In this document: positions 55,641-64,000 of the stretch, piece by piece
Layout of the letters: each line of letters begins with the position of its first letter
Numbering within the stretch: position 1 is the stretch's first letter
Assembly: GCA_963682025.1 (NCBI GenBank)
Contig: OY821522.1
Span: 31,035,009-31,099,008, forward strand
DNA: 64,000 nt
Source of the DNA: Cordilura impudica
Taxonomy: Eukaryota; Arthropoda; Insecta; Diptera; Scathophagidae
Direction: 5' to 3'
The notes under the pieces: generated by a model
Database searches by the model: none
What the model was told of the DNA's origin: nothing
Seen by the model: only the letters and a program-made list of their open reading frames with translations
Program-made: the position numbers and the translations under genes

Positions 55641-56531
55641 CCTAATTCAGATAAAAATATTTAAAAATTTGCTCTTTTTAATACTAATATCTGGAAACTT
55701 TTAGCCAACAATCAGTTCATTTTTTTTTTTTTTTTATTTGGAATTATCATGAATTATCTCAAAACTTTCTTGTAGGAATCAAATTTTGGGCTGCGTTATA
55801 TAATGAATTTCATTACGAGTTTTCTACTCTAGTAAAAGAAAAATAATGTAATTTTTCAAGTAGTAACGAATTATTTCGATAAAAGACGCGGTCATTGTTT
55901 TTTATAACAAGGAATTATAATAGAAACTTTATATTTAATTGGTATTCGAAACAGTTTTAAGGTGGTCCGTACCCAATATTGGTTGGAATATTGAGTTTAA
56001 GATGCAGGTGGAGGGTAACAAAGATTCGGCCCAGCCGAATTTAACACTCTTACTTGCTGTTCAATCAAATTGTTTTCAGTACAGTTAATTTCAAATGAAT
56101 ATTCAGTTGGTTTCCGTAGAAATATTTATTTTTACTTTTGCGATAGTTATTCTAAACAAATTACTTTAGTTAAGATGTTTTTTCTGTATCGTTTGTTTAT
56201 TTCAGTTATTTAAAATTAAAATACATGATACGGTTATTTTAACAGTATTTCCCATATCGTTTTATTTTTTATCAATTTAAAAAAATTCTTTTCAACCTTT
56301 ATTGAACTCGTAGTGTCGGTATGTCCGCCGAGAAACTTTAACTAGATTTTTAACCCTTTTGCCGTGATTCAATCGAGCTAAAACTTTGCAGCAGACACGT
56401 GGTCTAACACATTTTCATTAAAAAATATTAATTATGGAATAAAATTTCGAAATTTTAACGGTTTTTTATTTTCAGTCAATCAGTTATTTAATTACATGAT
56501 GGTAAACTTAATTACATGATAGTAAACTTAA

Positions 56532-56980
56532 TGTCCATGGAAACCTTGTAATGAAACTACATCCTATTGTCCATAGGATGAACGCTATTGAAATTGGTGA
56601 AAATCGGTGCATGTTCAGACCTAGTCCCTATACAAGTGGCCCCTATGAGACCGACTTAAATTCCCATAAGATCCAAATTATCATATAGATCTCGGTCAAA
56701 TTGGGCTTATATATGTTTATTACATCCGTTAATCAGCAGTCTAAAAATGAACCCTATAGGACAATTCTCAGTCATAGCCCCCATATAAAGCTGCTTCCCG
56801 ATCTTCACTTAAACTTAGCAAAAACAAAAATATAGCACAAATTTCTCTCAAATTTGGTTTGTATATGTTTTTGCAAAAAATAAGTGACTATCAAATATCG
56901 TCAGAATCGCTCCATATCTCGACCTAATACCCATATAAATATAGCATCCGATATGAACTTTATCAGAACTGATACTCTCA
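56532..56980 (+). mobile_element. DINE-1 fragment, duplicated copy B
   Basis: Counterpart of 50042-50500, nearly identical. Confidence 0.75.
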
Positions 56981-57466
56981 GATGGGAAGTGATGTAATTT
57001 TACGACTGCGATAACGCCATGCATTAGCAAATTATAATTAATACTGAATATCATAAGGTCCCGAAAGACATAATCTCGTCTTCGGTTAGAACTTTAAGCA
57101 GAACCGCTTCTAGTCTAAAGTAAAAGAAATGAGTAACAATGTAACAACCCGCACAACTATACTCTACGAAAATGGCGAAAAAATTAGTTACTACATTTAG
57201 TCTCATAGATATTTGTTTAAATTAAATTTGTTTAAATAAATAACAACAAAAATATGTGTAAAATATGTAAAGTAACTGTGTTGTCCAGTAAAATGTGAAT
57301 TCTTTAACACGTTCTCATCTAAGTTCTTTCGTCGAAGTTTTTTTTTTCATATACCCCATCCAATGGCATATAAACCAGTTTTTGTACTTCCAGCGAATAG
57401 TCCCACATTGAAAGAATATATTTTTTATATAAATGTATATTTATATAAAATTATTGCAAAACTTAC

Positions 57467-57636
57467 CTCACTCTCTGTTAGGTCGATTAAACTAGTTTTT
57501 TCTTCCACCAATAAATTTTCAGAGGATATTTTTCATCTTCACGATCACCTTCATCCTTAAAAACCTTGACCTCATCTGTGCTTCCCAAGTCGTCACCAGA
57601 CGAACTAGTGTGACGCGTATGACTTATATGCCGCAT
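57467..57636 (-). pseudogene. pan: pangolin (TCF/LEF) first coding exon, copy B, one base short
   Basis: This is the same exon as 50982-51152 with the same donor (GTAAGT) and the same upstream sequence, but 170 nt instead of 171. Codon 33 is the expected Glu, so the copy A stop is absent. The missing base lies in an A run (five A instead of six, after GATG), which shifts the frame just before EKISSEN. The second codon is Arg rather than Pro. If the A-run length is a sequencing error, this copy would be an intact exon and could belong to the real gene. Otherwise both copies are dead duplicates. Confidence 0.82.
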
Positions 57637-58281
57637 GATTTTGTTGTTTTAATTACTTTTATTATTAAATGTACACTAGTTATTTGTTACATTAATGTAA
57701 TTTCACCCGCATAATATACTTGAATTATTGAACTTTGATTTAATGTTTGTTGTTGTTGTTGTTGTTTTATTAAAATCTATTTTTTATAATACTAATATTG
57801 GCATTAATTTTGGTTCGAAGTTCTTTATTTAGATATTATTCATATATTGGCTTAACTATTATTTTAGTATGTCTCACATTCACTTGGACATATTTGTTTT
57901 TAAAATATAATTTCCTAGTATTACAAATCACAGTTTAGTGTCATGAGCATAATTTTCTTCCTAGTTTCGAAAAGTATGCACACACATGAATCAATCTAAG
58001 CGATTTCAAAAATATGTTTACTTAATTTTAAAACAATTAAAAAATGGTTAGAGCAATAAAAACATGATACCAAGCAAAGGAAGTTAAATATTTACACGCA
58101 TTCATGTGTCTCTTATCATAGCTATATTGAATTGAAAATTCGTTCGTTCTTCGAATTTTGAATAATTTTCTCCGAAATGCACATACCTATCAAAATCATA
58201 ACATTTCGAATTATTTTAGGGAGATACTGGCCTTAGAAAATTATATATCGCATTCAATTATTACATAAACTATTTTAAACT

Positions 58282-58498
58282 TTTTATACCCTATACCGCT
58301 ATGTTTATTGTAAAGTGACTTTGTGCTGATGTTTGTAACTACCAAAAATATTTGACTTATATTTAGCAATGTCCGTCCGTCCGTCTGTCTGTGTGTCCAT
58401 GCAAACTTTGGAATCGAACTACAGGTCGCAAATATAAATATATTTTGATGCAAATTTGTATATAAGATTATACCGGCCACAGGATAAACTCTATTGTA
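58282..58498 (+). mobile_element. DINE-1-like element, truncated counterpart of copy 10
   Basis: This holds TTTATACCCTATACCGCTAT and GTCCGTCCGTCCGTCTGTCT, and stops at CTCTATTGTAAT. It marks the right end of duplication copy B. Confidence 0.8.
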
Positions 58499-58979
58499 AT
58501 TGTTGTATATTGTATCATAACATATCAGTTCCAAGTGAATGCCAGTTATTATGAAAAATAAAAAACAAATACATAGAATTTTATCAGCATAAATAATAAT
58601 AAAATAAAATATGGCAAATAATGCAAATAACGCAAATACATCGATAAGTTTATTTATATAAAAATTAATGTTTATATTATTAGTATGTATTTTCTCTTTC
58701 AGTACCAACCAAAACATTTAACATTTTTTTTTTCATTATAAATTAAAATGCAAGAGGTACGTAACTAAAACTCTAGGGTATATCTCACGACCAAAAAGCA
58801 AACACTGTTTTCTCTTATACAAAATAGCAGAAGCGACGAAGCGATATTTCCTCGTTGGATCGAAAATTACTAAAGAAAGCGTTTTACAATATGAAAATAC
58901 AACTGAGTGTTCACAACAAATGATTGTACTGTGTATTTCAATACAACATACTATATACAACACCTGTTGTGAATTGCCC
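58499..58979. other. AT-rich stretch, nothing firmly recognised
   Basis: A minus-strand frame at 58736-59035 reads RKYRFVASAILYKRKQCLLF, which looks protein-like, but I recognise no family. ACGACCAAAAAGCAAACACTG near 58787 is repeated at the far end of the right arm (61120), so this may be the inner border of that repeat. Confidence 0.35.
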
Positions 58980-61143
58980 AAATGTAAATTTAGCAAAAAA
59001 AATTTATGTATTAATTTATTTAAAGAGAAAAACACAAAAATGACGTTTGATGTTGTATTTTTTGTGTGTAATATTTACATATACATACATACACATATTA
59101 AATAATACAAATAATATGCATATATTATATATATGTATATTCATAGTAACTGCATGTTAGAAATAAATAGGTATATTATTTTATTTACATAAAATTCTGC
59201 AATATTTTGTTGTGGGGAAAATACATTTATTTTGCATTAACAGAGTGTCACTTCATTTTGCTCAGCGTGACTATGCCACAGTAGATGGCGCCACAATTTT
59301 TGTTCTTATTAGCTTTGCAATAGTTATTTCTATTTTAACATGAATGTCAATATTTTCAACTAGATATCATACAGAACAATGTTAAGAGTATACACGGGCT
59401 GGTCTTTTATTTCATACGTTTTTTCATTATTTTTTTACAAATATGAACATAAGTTTGGCATGTTAACTTTTTGTTGTCTTCACAAAATAGAGTTACCGAG
59501 TTCATCAATGAGTTTTTTGCTTTCAAAACAGTTCTACATAGTTATATAGAACTATTATTCCGCTTTACCTACAAAATATCTGATTGCGATTACATCTAAT
59601 TTTTAAAAATTGTTTATAATTAATAAAGCATTATTATTCACATATATACAAAATTGCACTTTTTAAATTTTCCATTCAAATTTAAGAAAATATCCATTCT
59701 AATAAAAACTGAAATTAAAATTTACAATTATAAACTAGAAAATATTAATTGAATTTCAGAAAATCATATCAAAACGTCGGAAATAATAATTTTAAATTTA
59801 GAAGACATCAATTGCATCTTTAATATATAAATTTTATTCGTTAAACACAAATTGAAATTCAAAAAAAAAACACCAAATATGTTTACATTTAAAAATGTTT
59901 ACATTTAAAAAAAAATATTGCCATTCAGGAGATATTAATAACTCTTCAGTACCGCGATTCAGTAACTTCTTCTAACGATAGTCGAATGTGAAAAAAAGAA
60001 AATTGCAAAATTATCAGTAATAAAGTCATAATAATTAAAGCCAGCTGTTGTTGTTATCTAAACGACAACCATTTTTGTGTTGTTTATTCAATCGATAAAA
60101 ACTTAAATTTTTAGGTTGAAATGTCGTCATACATAAATAAAAATCATAAAATAGTGAAAATATTTAGCTTTTATTAAAAAACTTTTTTATATAAATAAAA
60201 AAATTAAATAGCATATTCAATTCATTATTTCATTTCCAAATAAATAAACAGAAATATTAGTAAAAAAAAAAAATAAAGATACTAAACATAAACATAAAAT
60301 CATCCTGTCAAACACGAAGTAATTTGTTTTTTTCTATTCTTTGTGTTTTTCGCTTATTTTGACAGAGGTGCCACTAGTTTACAATTTAAATAAATAGAAA
60401 AACAGATTTATCGACTGTCGTTAAGATGTATGTACTTAGTGAATCACTTAATCCTTAGTGCAAACAACAATAGCTGTCGATATAAATATTTTGCGGTTGT
60501 CAGATCGCTGAATTTGAAATTTACAGAATCGCACTACAGAAAATATTAATTTAAATTCAATGACTTTAAGAAAACTTCAAATGATATTTAAGAATTGCTA
60601 ACATAAAAATTGTTACATAAGTAAACGTAATTTGATGAGAATGTTATTTTTTATATATAAATTTTCACAATTTTTTTTGGATGAAAATTTGAAGTTTTTC
60701 AGAAAATAATGATCACATTAAATTATTTTATTTAAAATGTTTGGGACTTTTGGTTTTTTGCGTTTGGCATCCCTAATTTGATTATTTATTAATATAAATT
60801 TATTCTCTATGTTTTCAAAATATGGCAATATTTAAAAAAAAAAGATGAGAGAGCTTTTTTTTTGGTTATTTTGTTACTCCATCCGACCTATATGGCTACA
60901 ATGAAGAAATATTTGGCCAGTTAAAAGAAACTATACAGCCATCTCCAATTAGCACGATTTAATGCGTATGGCCACTCTACACAACCATTACCTTTGCAAT
61001 GGAGGTTAGGGCGAGCTATTTAATTAGCAAAAACTAAATTAAACGAGAAGTTATGACATATAACCGGAAACGCATGCATATAGGTATATGACCTAAAAGC
61101 ATGGCGATCAGCAACCACAACGACCAAAAAGCAAACACCGAAA
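58980..61143 (-). repeat. Right arm of the 2.1 kb inverted repeat pair
   Basis: Inverted copy of 19601-21735. It keeps the same order of landmarks but lacks the (TTTTA)n expansion. It ends at CAAACACCGAAA, immediately beside the Polinton terminal repeats. Confidence 0.8.
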
Positions 61144-61420
61144 AAAATTTTAGTAGATAAGATATAGGAGAACCAGGAATTTTTAATTTTCGCCACCGTT
61201 AGATGGCGCTGTTTGGTTGGTGTCTATACTACTAACTAACCCCTAGCGGGTCTTGCCCGAAAAAAATGTTAGTAGATAAGATATAGGAGAACCAGGAATT
61301 TTTCATTTTCGCCACCGTTAGATGGCGCTGTTTGGTTGAGGTCTATAGGAGAACCAGGTTTATAGGAGAACCAGGAATTTTTCAATTTTTGCCCCGTTAG
61401 ATGGCGCAAAGTTGAATAAC
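61144..61420 (+). repeat. Terminal-type tandem repeats at the Polinton border
   Basis: Two units of about 118 bp share TAGTAGATAAGATATAGGAG, AACCAGGAATTTTT and CCGTTAGATGGCGC. A third, partial unit starts near 61358. Short tandem repeats in long terminal inverted repeats are common in Maverick/Polinton elements. The opposite end lies outside the window, so I cannot show it is inverted there. Confidence 0.5.
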
Positions 61421-62040
61421 TTTTTACTATAACATTGAATAACTTTTTACTTTGCTATGTGTAGCGAAGACAGATTAAATTATTTCTAATCAACTGAAAA
61501 ATACTTTCTAAAATCTCCGTGCGCCTGATACATAAAATGCATGCATATAAAAATTTACCACACAATTGCAAGATTGCAACAAATCGACAGTTAGTAAACA
61601 ATAAAACAAATAGAAACATATAAAAATTTACCACACAATTACCAAAACACTTGAATCAAAACTAAACATGATTGAAACAAATCGACAGTTTGTAAACAAT
61701 AAAACCAATAGAAACATAAATGTGGTCACTTATCAGTACACATGTTTGAAAATTTTTATGTATATAACAAAAATCTAGATAAACATTAGTGTTTTAACAT
61801 GATCATAAAATCCTTATAAAAAGGCATAGTTTTGGAAAATGATAAGCCTGGTTAATAAATCATAAATAGATTTGATTAAAATTAAAATAAATAACAACAT
61901 TTTTTAAAAATACGTTACTTATTGGAAATTGGGTACCTTTTTCCTATGTTATGTGTAGTGAAGACAGATTAAATTATTGTTTATCATAACTACGGATAGA
62001 TTAACCAGAATAATATTAAGGAAAAATAGTTTCATTTCGT
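61421..62040. other. Polinton subterminal non-coding region with local duplications
   Basis: A TATAAAAATTTACCACACAA...AATCGACAGTTAGTAAACAA block is duplicated in tandem (about 61547-61619 and 61618-61720). A GTGTAGCGAAGACAGATTAA motif occurs at about 61459 and, as GTGTAGTGAAGACAGATTAA, at about 61950. No gene is seen. Confidence 0.5.
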
Positions 62041-62047
62041 TCAGTAG
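62041..62047 (+). promoter_or_regulatory. Possible initiator for the zinc-finger ORF
   Basis: TCAGTAG lies 75 bp before the ATG and fits the arthropod initiator. No TATA box lies upstream. Confidence 0.35.
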
Positions 62048-62115
62048 TCAAGTACACGGGAAACTATTAATTACAAATTTTGATCGAAATAAAAAAATAA
62101 AAATATTAATTAAAA

Positions 62116-62613
62116 ATGGAAAACATGAATTTTTTTAAGTGCTCGCTCTGCACCATTTTCTATAAGGATGAATCAGAATTCCTCAAACACATGGAAAATA
62201 GTTTGGAGTGTATGGAAAACACTCCCAGCGTAGAATGTGTTTACTGCAGTAAATACATACCGGGTGTATCCAACTACGTAATACACACAACAAACTGTCT
62301 CATTGAAAATGAGATAGATCGAATATCTACTCATAATGTTTCTTCATTTGATACTCCTGATGTTTCTTCATATAAAAATTCATATGATATGCTGTTCCTT
62401 AGCGGAGAATTGATTGATGAAATACCCACCAACCAAATGGGTTTCTTGAATATAGAGGATTGGATTCCTGAGACACCTGAAACACCACCACCACCTCAAA
62501 TCACATATAATTTATGCGACTCACAAGATGACTTATCTGATGACTTATTATTAGTACAAGCCTACCGTCAAAATGAAAGTTTGATAAACAATATATATAG
62601 AAATTCTATATAA
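62116..62613 (+). CDS. Zinc-finger protein at the Polinton end
   Basis: This is a complete 165-codon frame. Two finger-like units are present at residues 9-32 (CSLCTIFYKDESEFLKHME, then C) and 40-60 (CVYCSKYIPGVSNYVIHTTN, then C), each of C-x2-C-x12-H-x4/6-C type. An acidic, Ser/Pro-rich tail follows (WIPETPETPPPPQ, DSQDDLSDDLL). Nucleic-acid binding or a transcription-regulator role is inferred from this fold pattern. No precise family is recognised. It is transcribed toward the protease and capsid genes, which lie on the other strand, and the two units converge with AATAAA-type signals between them. Confidence 0.75.
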   Translation: MENMNFFKCSLCTIFYKDESEFLKHMENSLECMENTPSVECVYCSKYIPGVSNYVIHTTNCLIENEIDRISTHNVSSFDTPDVSSYKNSYDMLFLSGELIDEIPTNQMGFLNIEDWIPETPETPPPPQITYNLCDSQDDLSDDLLLVQAYRQNESLINNIYRNSI

Positions 62614-62824
62614 AAATATTAATAAATTTTAATTTTTTTTTTTTTTTTTGTAAATGTAAGATTATAATTTTAGATATATATATATATATATATCCTTCTC
62701 TTTTTAATAAATATTTATATCTTGAGTTTGTGAGCCAAAAAGAAAATAAAGAAAACAAATAAAAGTCAAAATTTAAAATCCATTTTGTTTTATTTAATAT
62801 GTAGATATATCAATAACTTATCTT

Positions 62825-63283
62825 TTACAACGAGAAATATATTTTACATTGTTGAACTACTTTTTTATCATTAAAATTATAATCAGTTTTTCTAAATTGA
62901 CTTAAAAATAGTTTCAAACGTTTTTGCTGTGATTTATAAAAACTATAAAGTAAGCAATAATGACCACAAGTCTTTGAAAAATATCCCTGTAGTTGCTGTT
63001 TAATGATTTTAAAGTTGTTGCTGTTATTTTCTAAAAATGTTAGAAATTCTAAATTTAAGGGCTGTTGTCCATAAGAATCAAAAAACTCAGCATTATTATA
63101 AACGTCAAAATAAAATGCAATCCAATGCTGTCCTGTTTTGTATGATGGATCTGTATTGGCAATAAAGATAGCTGGACGCTTAGGTATACGCTTTGGAAGT
63201 TTATCTGAAGCAAAAACACCTTGGAAATACTTTCGGGTAGCTTTGTTTTTTAAAAGCGCTTTTTCAATCTGTATGGTATTCAT
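62825..63283 (-). CDS. Polinton adenain-like cysteine protease (PRO)
   Basis: The protein has 152 codons and the C5/Ulp1-type catalytic arrangement. The His lies in GQHWIAFYFD (about residue 53), the acidic residue in AEFFDSYGQQP (about 70), and the Cys in KTCGHYCLLYSF (about 106). This family matures capsid proteins in Maverick/Polinton elements, adenoviruses and virophages. It starts 14 bases after the capsid-like gene ends on the same strand, so the two probably share an expression unit. No stop or frameshift is seen. The size is close to the short end of the family. Confidence 0.85.
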   Translation of the reverse strand: MNTIQIEKALLKNKATRKYFQGVFASDKLPKRIPKRPAIFIANTDPSYKTGQHWIAFYFDVYNNAEFFDSYGQQPLNLEFLTFLENNSNNFKIIKQQLQGYFSKTCGHYCLLYSFYKSQQKRLKLFLSQFRKTDYNFNDKKVVQQCKIYFSL

Positions 63284-63297
63284 TTTTATAAAGTTAT

Positions 63298-64000
63298 TTA
63301 AACGTTTCTATTTTTATCAATTTCAATCATAGAATCATATTCACAATAAACAAGACATGTCACTGGTTCCAACAAAGCTCGTGTGAATTTTCCTTCAATG
63401 CGTACACTTCCTTGCTTTAAAATCTTTGCACATAAATCGTTATTAGAATGATCAGGTGAAAGATCAAACCCCAAAATGAATGAACCATTATCAAATGATT
63501 GTTTATTTATATGAATTCCTCTATCGGAATTCTTTATTCCAATAGCATTAAATAACATATTGTATGCTCTCGTACTTCTATGGGTTACACCGGAATAATC
63601 AAATTCTAATGCTTGTGATGGAATTTGAATACCATTTACTGACAAATTTAGTGTTTGTAAATAAAAATGTTTAAACTCAAATGGATCCATTTTTATATTC
63701 CCTGAGTATGCAACATTTCCAACCATACAAAATGCTAAAAATGTAGGTAATTGACCAATTACTACATTATCAATAGATAAACTATGATTTCCAGGATACA
63801 TGGTAAACGATTTAATTTCAGTTCTATTTAATGGATATATGGCTGGTTTTTCCTGCAACATTTTATGGTGAGCTAGTAATATCCCCGGATTAACAGTAAT
63901 GTGATTCATATATAATTGAGCCTCCAAAATTTTCAATTCAGCACCAGTTGATTCGAGATCCATCATATAAAATGATGATTTCTCCAAATTAAATACAATA
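63298..64000 (-). CDS. Polinton major-capsid-like protein, C-terminal part (partial)
   Basis: The frame is open to the window edge, so the N-terminal part is missing; about 234 codons are visible. It resembles the C-terminal portion of the predicted double jelly-roll major capsid protein of Polintons, a family often labelled 'F54H12.2-like' in animal genomes. Matching features are a VNPGILLAHHKML-type segment, FTMYPGNHSLS, NVVIGQLPTFLAFCMV, RAYNMLFNAIGI, SFILGFDLSPDHSNNDL and the ending IEIDKNRNV. It would form the shell of a virus-like particle. The downstream neighbour is the maturation protease. The identification rests on remembered family features. Confidence 0.82.
   Translation of the reverse strand, partial: IVFNLEKSSFYMMDLESTGAELKILEAQLYMNHITVNPGILLAHHKMLQEKPAIYPLNRTEIKSFTMYPGNHSLSIDNVVIGQLPTFLAFCMVGNVAYSGNIKMDPFEFKHFYLQTLNLSVNGIQIPSQALEFDYSGVTHRSTRAYNMLFNAIGIKNSDRGIHINKQSFDNGSFILGFDLSPDHSNNDLCAKILKQGSVRIEGKFTRALLEPVTCLVYCEYDSMIEIDKNRNV

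Larger units (their letters stand above)
54113..58498 (+). repeat. Direct duplication, copy B
   Basis: This is the partner of 47792-51999. The preceding bases 54036-54112 extend the match to the unit at 45512, so the duplicated unit once had this left part too. It diverges from copy A inside a DINE-1 at about 58498. It contains the AGGGCGGGTCGATTTAAAAA hairpin near 54360 that copy A has deleted. Confidence 0.9.

Noticed and set aside
58736..59035. 99-codon minus-strand frame containing RKYRFVASAILYKRKQCLLF
   Set aside because: It looks protein-like, but no family is recognised, there is no second copy with a conserved frame, and it overlaps the border of the 2.1 kb arm.

Overview
The window looks like repeat-choked, non-coding DNA from a higher fly. 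Four things point there: AT-rich composition, intron lengths of about 50-90 bp in a gene remnant, many DINE-1/INE-1-like repeats carrying the ACGGACGGACGGACA motif, and recognisable fragments of the fly genes Vac14 and pangolin. A calyptrate such as a blow fly or house fly is my guess, not something the sequence proves. No intact ordinary host gene is visible. Almost everything is mobile elements, their nested insertions and local duplications.

Layout. (1) 1-19.6 kb is a nest of insertions. An old plus-strand Ty3/Gypsy element (called gypsy-2; 1133 to about 19418) has been hit at least five times. A minus-strand Gypsy element (gypsy-1, 1188-6830, LTRs differing at one base) sits in its 5' LTR. 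A full-length LINE (8336-11595) sits in gag. DINE-1 copies lie in gag and pol, and a solo LTR (13988-15248) lies between protease and reverse transcriptase. The first 615 bp repeat 6532-7146, so the LTR-plus-insertion was itself duplicated. (2) 19.6-21.7 kb and 59.0-61.1 kb are inverted copies of a 2.1 kb non-coding sequence. (3) 21.8-31.8 kb holds DINE-type repeats, a decayed unprocessed Vac14 pseudogene, two non-autonomous elements and a solo LTR of gypsy-2. (4) 31.9-39.7 kb holds a Harbinger-like element, a BEL/Pao pol remnant split by a DNA transposon with about 0.4 kb inverted repeats, a second BEL fragment with gag zinc knuckles, and a LINE scrap. (5) 39.8-47.8 kb holds DINE-1 copies (two head to head), a 1.36 kb GAAAAAT-type satellite and a 141 bp tandem array. 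(6) 47.8-58.5 kb is a direct duplication of about 4.3 kb flanking a Tc1-like transposon; each copy carries the first coding exon of pangolin (TCF/LEF) with a different lesion. (7) 61.1-64.0 kb is the end of a Maverick/Polinton element: terminal repeats, a zinc-finger ORF, an adenain-like protease and the C-terminal part of a capsid-like protein running off the window.

The genes do not form a pathway. The working sets are within elements: Gypsy gag-pol (capsid, protease, reverse transcriptase, RNase H, integrase), the LINE endonuclease-reverse transcriptase, and the Polinton structural module (capsid plus maturation protease). The LINE ORF is open from end to end. Gypsy-1 is open except for one amber codon, and the visible Polinton genes are open. 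The rest is decayed.
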